Shown here piece by piece: positions 14,298-29,600 of a stretch of 64,000 nt of DNA. The DNA is from Chrysomallon squamiferum. Lineage: Eukaryota; Mollusca; Gastropoda; Neomphalida; Peltospiridae. A program made the translations under genes and the position numbers. The notes below the pieces were generated by a model that had not been told where the DNA came from, did not search any database, and saw nothing but the letters and a program-made list of their open reading frames with translations. Where the stretch lies: the NCBI GenBank assembly GCA_012295275.1, contig CM022672.1:15649125-15713124 (forward strand). Reading direction: 5' to 3'. Every line of letters starts with the position of its first letter. Within the stretch, counting starts at the first letter, position 1.

Positions 14298-16012
14298 ATT
14301 TATATATATGTATATATGTATACTCTTTTGAAGTAATATCAAGTAATATACTTCACAAATAATAACAATAATAATAATAATAATAGTAAAGTGAAAAGAA
14401 TAAAAAATAAAGAGGTTTGTTAGGTTTCTTTTATTTTTCTGATGAAAAAGTCCTGCAAAATTGGTTATAATAATGTATGCTTTTTACTGTTTTTACTAAA
14501 ATATACATTTAAAAAAAGAAAACAAGAAAAATGAGAAATGAAAAAGAAAAGTGAATTTTAAATTAATGAATTACTGTTATTGTTTTAATTTAAAGAAAAT
14601 CATAAAAATAAAGGATTATATAAAAATATAAAAATTAAAAAAAAAAAATCATTATTAAGTTTACATTTAAGGGTCTAAGTATACTTGCATTATTATAAAT
14701 GATAAACTATTAAAAGATAATAAAAATCATAAAAACTGTAAATAATTAATTAAATAAATAACAGTGAAATACAAAAAACAAATTTGAACCTTGACCCATA
14801 TTTTGGCCTCTGACCCAAACAATGAAAGTGGTAAGATATCTGCTTCTTAAATGATAGCCAACATCCTAAAATATTTTTTGTGATTCTCAAAAATATAAAT
14901 TGTTATTTCCAAAAAACAACATTTTAAAAATACATGTATTACTGATAATTTTTCATGTATTTAATAAAAAAAAAACGTATTGAAGTTTAGTTAATTATAA
15001 ACTACTTTAATTAATTATAACAATATCTGAACTATGTATTAACAGCATCTGTAGGATAAAAAAAAATATATTAATACACAATATATAAATAAATAATAAT
15101 AATAATAAATAAAATCTTAAAAATAACAAATAGCAGTAAAGTTTTTTAAATATAATTCTAACATATGTAAGTAAATAAATCTAAAATGATGAAATAAATA
15201 TTTTTATACTTAATCAACACTAATGAAAAATTCATTGGAAGATTTCAAATTAATAAATCATTTAAACAACTACAAGCTTTTTCCCTGCAAAAATTTAATT
15301 AAGTAAATATCTGTTAACTATATAACTTATTATAAAAAAAATTGTAATAATTTGCTATAAAGTAATTTAAGATTTATTTGGAAGTTGTCTATTCAATAAA
15401 ATATTATCTTTTATAGTATAGGCAAATGGCTTAAACATGTATGTTGTACACTTTTTTAATTTGTGCTCACATCAACCTTTTCTAATAATCAAGGCTGTGA
15501 AGATGCCTCAAGACTGATATTATTCTTTTTATCATGATGTTATTTTAATAAGCAGCATTATATCAAATATATACATAAAGTAAGTAAATAAATAAACAGA
15601 AATTTGAATGCTTATTTAAAATTATTTATTTATTTATTTACTTTTTCCTATCTTTATTTATTTTACTTTTTTTTTTCTTTATACTTCTATTTATAAAATA
15701 ACATCATGATAAAAGAATAAATTTTGCCTTGGCATGTCCAAATAAGCATTATATTTTATTGTTACTAGAAAAGGTTGCTTAGAACAAACAAATGAAACAG
15801 TAACTTTATACAAAATATGTTTATACTTTATCTGCATAATATTATATTAAAGATATAGAAAATTTTGTTTATATGGAGAAGCACTGTGGATAGATAGCTG
15901 TTAATTCATTTTTTTTAAATAAAAAAAAAATAAAAAACCTAAAAAAAGTATTAAAAAATAAAAATAAACAAAATATAAAATAAATAAATAAATGAATGAA
16001 TGAATGAATGAA

Positions 16013-16047
<35 letters not shown>

Positions 16048-19000
16048 AAAAAAAATAAATTTAAAAAAAAAAAAAAAATTTAAACAAAACAAAAAAATAA
16101 TAAAACTAAGTAAATAAATAGAATAAATTTTTTTTTTTTTTTTTAAATAGTAGCATGAATAAATACTTTATTTCCTTTATACTTAAATGAGAAATACAAA
16201 AATTCAAGCATGCATTTGTGATTGAGCCTTGGTAAGAAGTTGGGTATCAAATAGAATGTAGTGCAAAGATAAAACTGAACTGAGAACAGCAGCATAATGA
16301 TTCACCAGACAATAAAAGCCAATGCATAGCTTATGTAAGGTGCAGCATAATAACTAAGAAAATAGAGACCTGTTTCCAATGTCTACATGATACAGGAAAA
16401 TGCAGTTTTACAATATTATTATTTAAAAAAAAAAAAAAAAAATGTTTAAAAAAAAAAAATCTATCAGAACAGCAAAAAGTATAAGAACAATAAATCAGAA
16501 GTTAGAACCATTTTAATAAATAATTTCCAACCCATCTAATTTCTACAGCAGTTATTTTAGATAAAAAGATGATAAATTATGGAAAAAAAAAAGAAAAAAA
16601 GTAGAGCAACTTACAGTCATCTGAAATATTAAAAAAATAAATAAATAAAAGCATCAGAATAATTAAATATTATTACTATTCTAATTTTTAAAAAAGTAAC
16701 GTCATTTTTGTAAATTTTTAAAATTTGTATATACACTCATTTATTTATGTAATGGTTTAAAAAAAAAAAAAAAAATACAGAATAAAAGGATTACCTTTGT
16801 TGAACTGCTGCAGGATATATATTTCATAATATTTTTATTTATTTATTTACTTATTTTTAATTCTCTTACTGAAATAAAAAAAGTCCTTGTTTTATTTTAT
16901 CTGTTAAATACAGGTTTTTGTATTCTTGTTTTGAAAAGTTTATGTGTAACTGCAGATAATCATGAAAGAAAATACCAATGATGTAAAGGCACAAAAAAAC
17001 CTATAAGAAACAAGAATGAAACGAATTAAATGGCTAGATTCAGCACTATTGATGATTGTAACAATTATTTATTAGTTTGAAAAGTTCTGCTTTATATTTA
17101 CTAACACTTATGACGAAACGGTTAGATTGTGTTTAATTGGAAACAAAACATATATGATTCAACGCTGATCCCAGTCATAAGTGAATATTCACACCTTAAT
17201 TTGTATTTTTATTTATGTGTTTATTTGTTATTTGTTTTTAGCTTTGCTTGTTAGAATTTTTTTCTCTCATATTCTACTTTACCCAAATTGTTTAAATACA
17301 CCTGGATTTATTCCATGAATTATCTTTGATTTCATGATGAGGTACACAGGTAATCTAGATTTAAAAATAATATTGTGCCCTGCCATTAGATGTTATATAA
17401 TAAGACATGTTCAGTGATAAATATTTACATTTTTGAATACCAACACCAAAGTATTTTTTATCAAGAATTTTACAAATTGAAAGACTAAACAGAAAGATTC
17501 ATGCATGCTACAGTTACAAAAGTAAGCCAACAAAAAAAAAAAAAAAAAATAATAATAATAATAATAATAAAATAAAAATTTTAAAAAATATAATAAATAT
17601 AATAAATAAATAAATAAATAAATAAGTAAATAAGTAAATAAAATAAATAAAAAATAAATAAATAAATAAATAAATAAATTAAATTAAATTAAATTAAATT
17701 AAATTAAATTAAATTAAATAAAGAAAACAGAGCAGCTTGAATGTGGGTTTTTTAAAATAACTAGTGTTGAGATTTTTCTTCTTCTTCTGTACATATTTTT
17801 TACTTGAATGTGACTATTTTGTACAATATATGAGTCAAGGTTCAAAGTATACAAATTTTCAAATATAAATTTTGAAAATAAATTTGAAAAAAAAAAAAAA
17901 AAAATCTTGAAGTGACTTGTACAAAAAATTACAAGACTAAACAAATACATCAAAACTCACACCAAAATTTTAATATCATTATGTTTTAAAATAATTATTT
18001 TTCTTGAAATTTTTTTACTTAATCTTTAGAAATTTGATAAGATTACCTTAAACAAATTAAAACATTTTAAATAAAGCAATGCAATTTGTTATTTATTTAC
18101 AATGTCTTTTCAATGTTTTTAAATTTATTAAAATTGAAACAACTATCAAAACGGTTTAAAGATTGGTGTGAACTGAACTATAACAAATATTTTAAACTTA
18201 TCTAAGATGCAATATCAAATAAAAAAAAATTAAAGATTACCTTGACCTCCAGGGTACAAAGTTCGAAATGCTTTTCCAAGATCTTCAGCTTGAATTTTGC
18301 CAGCTGGTGTCAATTCTCCACCCCATTTAACAATAAGAACTAGCGATGGTTCTCTGGGAACTTCATCTATAAACAATAAATGTCAATGCTGACAATAACA
18401 TTACAATCATTTATATAAATAATAAATATTACAACAATTTATACATGTAATGAACATTGTTACATCAATTTACTTATAAATTTTAAAATATTGCAGACAT
18501 AATTGTGTTCACAATTACTTTTTATACAGCTGAATGTGAATTTTCTCTGAAAACTTCATTTCTGTTCTCACTGCATTTATTAAATATCAACTTTATTTTA
18601 AATGTTTCATGTTTTAAATATACCCATAAAAAAGAACACTTTCTTTTACCAGATTTTTTAATATTCAGTTTCAATGTAAATACAAAATAAACTTTATGGA
18701 TATGATGAATTTTCACAACTAAACATAATATAATGACACATATTATTTTTGTATAAATGGCTTATGAAAACTAACAAAAAAAGGAAAAAGCAGTAATGAA
18801 CTATACATACATTTACCATTCATAAAATAACTAACTTCAAAGAATAATATTATATAATATGCTGTTAATAATTTGAAAATTATAATTTTAAAAAATATAA
18901 AATATTATCATTAGTGATTGGTGCTATGAACAACATTGGCAAGTTACAAAATATCAAACACTTCTAAAAAAAACATTAGTACTTTTTAAATTAGTTTTTT

Positions 19001-19591
19001 CTTGCACATGTTATAATAATAATAATAAATAGTAATAAAAATAGGAGTAATAAATAGTATCAATAATAATAATAAATAATAAATGTAACAAAGACAAAAA
19101 ACAATAATAAATATATGATGATGATGATGATGATGATGTTGATATATAAAATAATATAATAAGGAGAATTTTTTTTTACAATGTTAAAATGAGAATACTG
19201 ATGAGCTGTATATAACTTTAAAAAATCAGTAATGCTATTGCATTAGTGTTGGATATTAGAAATTTAGTTTCCGTGCCAAACACAAATTAGAATCACAAAA
19301 TGTAGTCATTTGTTACTATGCAAAATTCTGAACTAGAAAAAGCATTTTACATTTCAATCGTTGATGTTCTTACTTCATGGTAATTTACAACATTGTAAAC
19401 ACAGAATGAATTAAATAATAGAGGCTTAATTTTGGATAAATGAAAAACACACACAGTGATTCAATAAGCAAGTTGAAATTATATTACAGTTACGTATCGA
19501 TCTTGCAAGCATATGTGAGTGAGTGGTGACAAATGTGATATTTGTGTTTACAAAATAATTTTATTTATTTATTTATGTATTATAATTATTA

Positions 19592-19633
<42 letters not shown>

Positions 19634-20662
19634 GCATTGTAGTTTTCTTATTTTCCATTATTATTTATTGATGTTTTTTAACTATCTCAGCAATTTTTTT
19701 CTTTCAGTATTAGGATGCTAACTAGAAATTAAATCTGCTTTTGGAGATCAATTACTGTCATTTTTGAAAATAATATTATGTCAAGTAAGGATTAAACAAA
19801 TTATTATATAAATATGAATCTTATGAAATGAAAAAATTTTTTTTTTTTTTTTAAAACAATTGTCAACATTTTATAAATACATGAATTGTACAGTGTATTG
19901 ACTTTACAATTCTTGACATAAACTGTTTTAACTTTTAAGCTTCTTAAACAAAAATAATTATTTTTACATTTAATTTCATTTCCTTTTTAACCATTGTAGA
20001 AAGGAGAGAAACAGAGACAGGAACAACAAGCCTTAATAGTATTTTTGCATAATTAACAAAATATAATGGATTAATTATACTAGTTCAGAAAGGAAGGAGT
20101 TTGAGCAGCAGATTAATATCACTTCCAATATATAATAATAAAAAAATAATAATTCAGTGTTTATATCGCAGAAATGTAAAGAAAGATGATAGACAGAAGA
20201 TTAAAACTGAAAAAAAAAAAAAAAATTATGGAGACACTCATTTCAACAAAAGATGACCAAACATTCATTCCCATCTGTCACATAAAATTCTAGAATATAT
20301 TCCACAACAAACAGTTAAAGTTCTTTTTAAACCCTTTGCATGCTTTTAATATATAAAGAAAGGAATTGATTATAGTGAAAGGTAGAAGCAGTTAGTAAAA
20401 ACAGCTTTGGAGAAACTCTTTTGCATGCTCTCAAAGATGTTTCTTGTAGATCAGTTTAAAATTTATATATCTAAAAACACACTAGTAAATTAGAAACGTA
20501 TTAAAGTATTAAAGACCGGCCAAAAAGTAAAAATTTTAGTCATCCATTTAGAAACTAGCTTTCCATGCCTTGACAGTAATAATTTTTTTTTATATCAGTT
20601 TAATTTTAAAATTCAAGAACAGAAAAAAAACAAAATAAATAATTGATAATAATAACAATAAC

Positions 20663-20711
<49 letters not shown>

Positions 20712-23605
20712 GTAATAATAAAGCCTCTAGAAAAAAGGATTACTTTTAACATAGGTCATTAAATGAAATTTCATAAACACCTGTCATACATGCTAAAATA
20801 CAGGTAGATAGCATTAACTTCATTTTTCATTTGTTTTCTATAGATTTAATAAAAGAAAAATAAATGAAAAAAAAAACATTTATACCATGAACATAAATTC
20901 ATAGACTTTAGCATAAGAAAGATTATAATTTTTACAAAGTACTTGAGATTTAAAAATGGTAGCATTTCTATCACAACTGATCAACTTATAACATTTGAGG
21001 CTGCAATAACTTAGTAAAAACACGTGCAATTTTCCAACCACCATCATCAAAAAATAAAATAAATAAATTAATATGCATTTATTTTTAAATTGAGGGCAAA
21101 CACATGTTATTAAAATCAAATAAAAGGAAAAATCAAAATTTCCAGGATAAAACCCACAACAAACTTTTGACGATATAATCTGTTAATGTTAAAATGGTGT
21201 AACTGTGAATGTCATGTCTAAGATTTCCAAGATCCCTAATTGTGACCATTCAGAGAGTACAATGGTATTTTTAAAAAGAAATGAAATATTACAAATATTT
21301 TATCACCGATATATACTGGGTGAGCATTGTAAAATTATGATTTAAACAATTTGTATTATTAAACTTAAATCAGCAGCCAAATTAAGGGTACTTTTATATC
21401 TGATTGGAAACTAATACATCCCTAACATTTATCTTACTGTTTGAATGTTCAAAAAATTAATAATTTTGTTTATTGAAATTATTACTGTAATAATAAAATG
21501 TAAGATTTTCACATAGTGTCATTTTTATTTTTTATATTCCAGGTGAAAGACTTCATCTGGAGAATCTTAATCTAAAAAGTGAAAAATAGATTGATTTATT
21601 TGTACTATTTCAAAACAAAAATATATTAGAATCACTGTACACTTTAGTTAAATACAATGATGATTATACTGCAGCATAAACATCTTCATACTAGGTAAGA
21701 AAATAGGCTACAGACATCAATGTATGCAATTAATATGAAGACTGTCGCAAACCTTTTGGTTTTAGGGGATTTTTTTTTTGTACTAGCAAAACTACATTAA
21801 TGTGATATAACTTGGTAAATGTTCTGGTTAAATAATACCTATCCTGGGTTGACAAGAGTCATCTATATTCTCATATTGGACTGCTTGCTCACCTAAATCC
21901 AAAGAAAAAGATTAGTTTCTGTCTAAAACTCAACAAATAGTGCAATGAAATTAACTTTCTCCTTTCTTTTCTCATTTTCATTTACAATAGTTAATCATCA
22001 AATAATAATAATAAAAATATTTATGTATACATGTTTCTACCAGTAGCATCTGAAAAGAAAGATTAATGAATTAATAAAAAAGAAAAACTGAACTAAAATA
22101 GAAAGAAACTGAAAATTGAAGCAACCGTGTATTTGGGCAGTTCCAAAAACTTGTACAAGAAAAACCTGGGGAGACTTGATTTGCTGTAGTAAAAGTTAAT
22201 ATACCACTACCATCTTCACTGTCTGTGTCAGTGCATGGACACAAATATATGTCTTGATTAATATCAGTAACGAGATAATTTGTACCTGAACTCTGGTCTT
22301 AGAAACTGAAACCCACAAGTTAAGACAACTCATGCCAATCTTATCCTTTTTAACTCTGAATTCTGTATTTAGTGGCTCTTGTTTTGTTTATTGGTTTATG
22401 GATTCACCGAAGTTAAATTTCCCAATTTGTTAAAATAAAAATAATTGAGATTATTCTGAGCTATGGTTAAAAAATGTCCTTCAAAGGTCTCTTTGAAATT
22501 ATCTCTTTTGAGGATAATTTAATTTTTATGTGTGTGTGTGTGTGTGTCACCTTCTCAAAGATATTTTTGGAACCACCCTTAAAGACTGTATAAATATATA
22601 AAGATTAATGAAAACAGTAACAAGAAAAAACTAGCATAACTAGAACTTAATTTAAAGAGCACCATCACAAATTAATTGATAAATTCACAAACAGAAAGCA
22701 ATGCTACCTGCTCACAACATCATTGAAAACGTTATTAATTTAAAATTTACATTTAAAAACTAATCTATGTTCTAAAAAGCAGTTTACAATTAAGAATCAG
22801 CATTAAAATATATCACTCTTCTTTTAATTCATCTTTGTATTATTAGAAACAAAATTTAAAATACAATAATAATAATAACAATCTGAAAAATGTTTAGTTT
22901 TTTCACTCAAACTGTTGACAGCAGTCAGGCAACATATGGCTTCTTAACATTCAGGAACTAAAAAATTAGCAAAATTAATGAATTAATTAAACCAAAAAAT
23001 AAATAATACGCAGACAACAGGAATATTTTTTTCAGGAACATTTTGCAGTGACAGATGTATGAATGCATTTTCACTGAAAATTTCACTCTATATTCTGCTT
23101 CTGTTTTTTTCAACCAAAAATAAAATAAAAAATAAAGTTCTAATTGAGATAAAAAATGTTCCTTTGATATGCTAAAGAAACCATAATGTATGCAATATTT
23201 AAAAAAAATAAACACCTTTCTAAGCAAAATGTTACTAAAAAGAATTTTAAAATTTAAAATTTCAAGACATGTGCCAAAGTCTTTTTGACTGAACTGTATG
23301 TTTTGTAATTTTTTTTTAAGTTTTCTTTATTTTTATATCAATAAATATTTATTTTAATCAGTTTTTGCTTTTAGAATTTAAATAAATATAAAAAAAACCA
23401 GACAGTTGTAATGAGCACTGTAATAATAAAACAGATGTGCGTGAATGGATGAGATAAATGTGCAAAAAAACTGTGAATTACTGATTATCAATTATGCAGT
23501 GGACTGTAATATAATTATCTTTAAATACATTTATCTTCTTTCGTGCTATGATTATATACTGTGAATCTAATGGGTTGTTTTTTTCAACCAAACAGATAAT
23601 ACCAA

Positions 23606-23636
<31 letters not shown>

Positions 23637-26600
23637 GCAATGTTTTCAACAGCACTACAAGTCAAGATAAAAGGGCTGTGGCACATGAGTGTGGGTAACA
23701 TCTAAACGGCAGCAAGCCAAACATTACAAACCATCGCTAGAGGAGCCTCTTGGTCGGCCCCAGGGCTGATATTTAAACTGAATCTTGCGATTGATCCCCG
23801 TGAACTCATACCTACAGACGGACGGACAGAAAAAGTGCATTCAAAATCCAAGTTTAAGAGAACAAAAATGTTGTGTTTAGTAAATGAAAGTTTTACATTT
23901 GTAGAATAATCCTCTGTATGTTTTTTTTTGTTGTTGTTTTTTTAAAAAAGAAACAATAAATATTGAATAATTTAAAATTAGCATTAAATTACTAACCAAT
24001 AATCTTTTAAATTTATAATTTTAAATTTATAATTATTTTTTTTAATATATTTCCACATCGTTATGGATCAAAGCTAACAAATAAAATAAGAAATATGCTT
24101 GTTTTAATAGAAATCATTTCCAAAATAAATTTTTATTAAAAAAAAAAAAAAGAATTATAAAATTAATTTAGCTGTTTAACCAAAGGTTTTTTAAATGTTA
24201 TTATTAGTATTTTATATTTGCTTTAATTTAGTATCTTAGTTCTCAAAAAGGTACTTTATTTTATCATAATATATCAGTTATGTATTTTTGTTTTCTTTAA
24301 AGTTGTTTCCCACAAAAATATCAAGCATTGTATAATTTTTTTTAAAACCAATGCCATTTTAATTTTTTAAATATTATAAGCATACAGAGATGATTCTACA
24401 GAAGTTGTTAACCGTGTATACTTCTTTCAAAGAAATCCTCTGAAATCTAAGAAATAAATATTCATTAGTCAACTAATCTAGTCCTGGCATGAGTGAGCCC
24501 TGATGCTGAAACTGTACCATTGTTTAACACAAACCCTCTGAATGTGCAAGTAATCCTGTGACTAGTGAAGAAGCTGACTGCTAAAAGCTACTAAAACGAG
24601 TGTTTACAAAGTGCTAATACTTAAATCATAAATACCCATGCATGGACATGCAAGGCCACTATTTTTTGTCTAGGATCTGTAACAGTATGTGCTTTTCATA
24701 AAAACCTTAGACTGTATAAATCTAAAAAAAAAATATTTTAAAAGAAAATATTTTTTTCACAAAATCATTTTATTGTCATGAAATGACAGTTCATTTCCTT
24801 ATTAATTTATTTTCAAATTTTCAAATGAAGACAAATTTGACAGCTAAATTATTAGACTGTTTTTCATGATCTTTAGTGCTGTAGATTTTTGATTATTCAC
24901 ATTAGAATGTGTAAGAAAATAATTCAATTTCATAATCAGAAAAAAAACGTTTCTTTTTTTAGTTTTTACATTTTTAAATGTTATTATTAGTATTGTAATT
25001 AATTTTTTTTTAATTTTAATATTAAATAAAAACAGATATTTTCTTTCTGATAATTTTTAAATAAATAAATAAATAAATAAATCACTGGTTAACAAAATAC
25101 TGGAAACATCTAACATGACAGAGATATTTGTCATTTTGACTTTCTTTAGGAAAAGCAGTTTTTGCTACAGACCACATTATGCAACAGAAATACAAGAAAA
25201 AGAGGACTGAAATATGAAGATTACACACCCTCCTCACTGGACGAGCGTTTGGGTCGACCCATAGGCTGATACTTCAACTGCACCTTGCGATTTATTCCAG
25301 AAAAATGACCATACCTGCAAATTTAATTGGCCATTCACCTTGTAGGATGGTTGCAATACAGTGACAAAACAGTTGGGAAGAAAACATGACAGACATAAAT
25401 TTTAAATCATAAACAAGTGCCTGTTTGTACATGACACAACACTGAAAAGCTAATTCTGATTATTATTTCTTATTTAGCAATGTCTGAAGATAAAACTTAA
25501 ATTTTCAACTGAATAATGTTAACTGTAATTAATATTAATTATAAGATGATTTCTAACTTTTAAACATAATTTTGTGGCAAATAAATGCTACAATTATGTA
25601 CAGATTTTTTATTAGAATATTTACTATTAACAAAACAATATTCAATAAACATGTGCAAAGCAGCAAAACTGTATCTAAAGGGTAATTAGCCATAAATCTA
25701 CAATTATTTTGTTTTTATAAACAACAAAATAACTTTAAAGTACGAACAATCATTTAAAATTAATTTTAATGAACACTGATTACATCATAATAATGTAATG
25801 ATTTTCAGATGAAAATGTTGGTTATAGTAATCATGCAAAACACAGATTGACTAAGAGACAAAATAACCATCACACAGTCAGTGATCACACAAAGTGTCCA
25901 AAAGAAAAAAAAAAGGGTATAGGGAGATATTATTTGAAACAGATTTAACTATTAAAATAAGAAACCATTTTAAACATTTTGCATCCTGTCATGCAAACAA
26001 ACACTACAATTAAATATTTAAAACTATAAGTTACTTTTTGTATTTCAAATATCGTCAGGAAATCTTAAATGTTTACTTTGTACTGAAACTGAGTTTTAAC
26101 TGTAACAGGTAATTTAAAAAATTACAAAGTTCTAACCCTAATTACAAAAAGGAAACCAGTAAAATAAATTAGATAATTCCATGTTGTTTAAAATTGCAGT
26201 GTTGAAGACAATTTTTTTAAATTAAAAGTACAACTCTTATAAAAATATAAAATTATTTACTCACATTTCAAGAACAAGTTTCAGTTGCTGCAACTTAGCT
26301 TTCTTTTCTTCAACCTCAGGATCAATAAATTCTTTATTCTCACTCAGTAAATATCGCACAATATCAAGCACTTCCTGCAACTGCTTCGGTTTTTTCAGTT
26401 TTAAATGTGAAGTCTTAAATCCACCATATTTTTCAAATAATTCAAAAAACCTAAAACAGACAGTTCAGGGTGTAAAAATTAAATAAAATGTGTAATCTCT
26501 TTTTTTTTTCTTGTTTGGAAGCCTACAATTTCATAATAAGCATGTTAATAATAATATAAATAAATAAATAAATAAATAAAAATTAAATTAGAAACAAACT

Positions 26601-29600
26601 GGAATTAAACATAACTAAAATGACATTAAATATTTTTTTATTTAAGTTTTTCTCATAACAATGAATAAAATACGCAATTTATTAGTATTGTGACTGATAA
26701 AAATCTGATACAATCTACTGAAGATTCTGTTACAACTCAAAGTATTGTGCTGCTAACCTGGTCTTTAAAGGTACAGAAGAAGACTGAAATTCTTACTTTG
26801 TATGTTTGACTTCCATCTTCATTTTCTGTTTAGGTGTCCTGTCTCCATGTCGAATAATAGCTGACACACACCTCAACTCCATCCTGTAAAATACATTTTT
26901 TAAATTTCTTACAAATCTTTTAATAACTGATCTTTTAAATACAAAATAATTGTTAAAGTTTAAATGAATAATAGTAATTCTGGAATATGAAAGAGTTTCT
27001 TTGCAGTTAATGTTTTGTTTCTAATAATGTGAAACTACTAATCCCTTTGTGGGAATGCTGCTATTTAACAACTGTTAAAAACTGATATGAAATTTTGGAT
27101 GTAATCAGAAATAATCACTAGCTCCATTATTTTAATTAACAAGAATATATGAAATGAGTGGTTAAACACAAACACACCTAGGCAAATCTATACATATACA
27201 TACATACACATGGAGGTGAAGTATGTATGTGCATATTGATAAATAACCCCTGTAACTGGTCTCATATTAAAAATATTCATGGTGACAGTTACTGAATTTT
27301 TAGCTCAGCACAGCAATACCAAATTCATTTATTTATGTCAACAGTCTTTTTATAACTGTCAAAAATAAAATTACTTTAAAAAACGTTATGAACACGATAA
27401 TTTTTTAACTGCAAGGACTCTACTATCTTAAAGGATAAATAGTAATTACATAGGCCCCGAAGTGGTTGGAACCACAGGAATATCTTCTGGTGCAGCACCT
27501 AGAACCCAAGGTATCTCAAGCTGAAGCTGTGGGGCTAGGGCTCGAGTAATCATTGTTCTGAAAAACAAAAAAAATCATAATAATATTTTATATTAAAGCA
27601 ATTTTACAGAAACAGTCTAATTCAGCAACATGTCCAAGTACATTTATATTCTGGGATATAAACTTTCAATGGCTTAGATTTTTAATAACAGAATTTCAGT
27701 TATTTATTTTGATACTTAAATCCTGGAATAAACTTTCAAAGGTTCAAATGACTTTTAACATGCTAAGGTAGATAAACAACACAATTTTCCATGTCACAAT
27801 TAACATACATAACTTTATCATGTTTGTGCAAAGTCAAACAATGTTTTTGAAAATGTTGTAAATTAATTTCACAAAATTCAATACTAAATAATTACCCTAG
27901 TATTTTTGCACAGTCATCGTAATACTTGCTAGATGTTTTCACAAAACTGAACCCATTAACATCACAGACATAGGATTCTCCATTAGCTCTGAGCAAATCA
28001 AATCCACATATATTTTGCTATCAAAGAGAAAGCGTGAACTAATGTAACTAATCTTAGTGTAATGATAAAAGGAACCTAATAGTAATGCTATGTAAATATT
28101 ATTTATTAACAATACTGAGAAATTGCAAGTATATTATTTAGAATAAACTTGAAAATTTAATGTGAAAACAACTCCTTATATTAATTTATAATTACATGAG
28201 TAAACAATCTGAAAACTACATGCATATGTGTGTTTGTTATGTATGTTTGTATGTGTGTGTGTGTGTATATATATATATACACAAACACACCTATTCACAC
28301 ACATATGTATATGCATATTTTGTAAAGATCAATGCTAAGAAGCAAAATTAGTATATACACTGTAGATAGCTGAATTTCTTTCTTACAGATTGATTACAAA
28401 ATCACGTCACAGTTTTAATTCAATAATAAATCTGCCAGTATCAGGTAAAAACATGACAAACCTTAAATGCTTGACACACTTTTTTTGCTATCATTTTTTC
28501 TTTTGCACTAAGGAGTACTGGATAGCGAATTTCTTTTCCATCCTGATCTCGTTCCACTTTGCCATCCAGTGCAGGACTCTTGCGAGCTTCTGCATGAGCA
28601 TAGTCTGGTCCAACAGTGTAAACCTTCCACAAATAAACATTAAATAATTACACTAATATATACAACATTATTTAGCAATAAAACAAAAATGTATTTCATA
28701 AACAGAGACATGAAAAAAAGCAGCAGTAATAGGTATAGTGGGTACTTATTAATCTGATATATGTCCACTTTGAATCATACCAAATGTGGTTTTCTTTTTT
28801 GGAGTAAAATTGAAAATGTTTACTTTAAATACTATAAAAACAAAGTCTGAATTTGGAAACATAAAAGAATGTAAATTGTATAACAATAATAATATTTGAA
28901 TAACAGGGGTAAATACAGATTTGGTTTTAAATGCATTCAGCAGAGTTAAATCCACAACAACATATTTAATTAAAATAAATAGTTTCCTCACCTTTACATC
29001 AGTACCATCAGTTGGCATAAACTCTTCATAAATGTAAGAACCAGATTTTCTTACTCTGCTCATTGGAGAATAAAAACTACTACGGTCTTTGACCTGAAAC
29101 AAAAGTAATTTAAAAACAATGAAATGGACTGAAAATATAAAGTTTAATGATATATTTCAGCATAAATACATTATAACATGTAGTTATAACATCCTATCAC
29201 TGTTCAGAAGAAAATCAAAGCATAGTCCAAAACAGGACAAACAAAAATGCTGTTATTTTATTCATTTTCACAACTGAATACAGACCTTTCTGAAAAGCCT
29301 TGTACTTCCACCACCAGCAGCAATTGGAAAGTATATATTGACATTATGATCTTCGGCATCAACTGGCTTTTCAACAAAAGGTTTCTGGAAGACAACACCA
29401 TCAATTTCTATGGAATCTTCGGTTTCATGCACATCACCTAAAAATGACAAAATAAAAAATAGATGGTTAATACACATATCACTTTTATTTACAGATGCTG
29501 CTAAATTTCACAGTGACCAAATCTGTAGTTTTTATGTTTCACTAATGATCACAATTACCATTCATTATATATTTAATTGAAAAAAAATGTTAAGGAAAAA

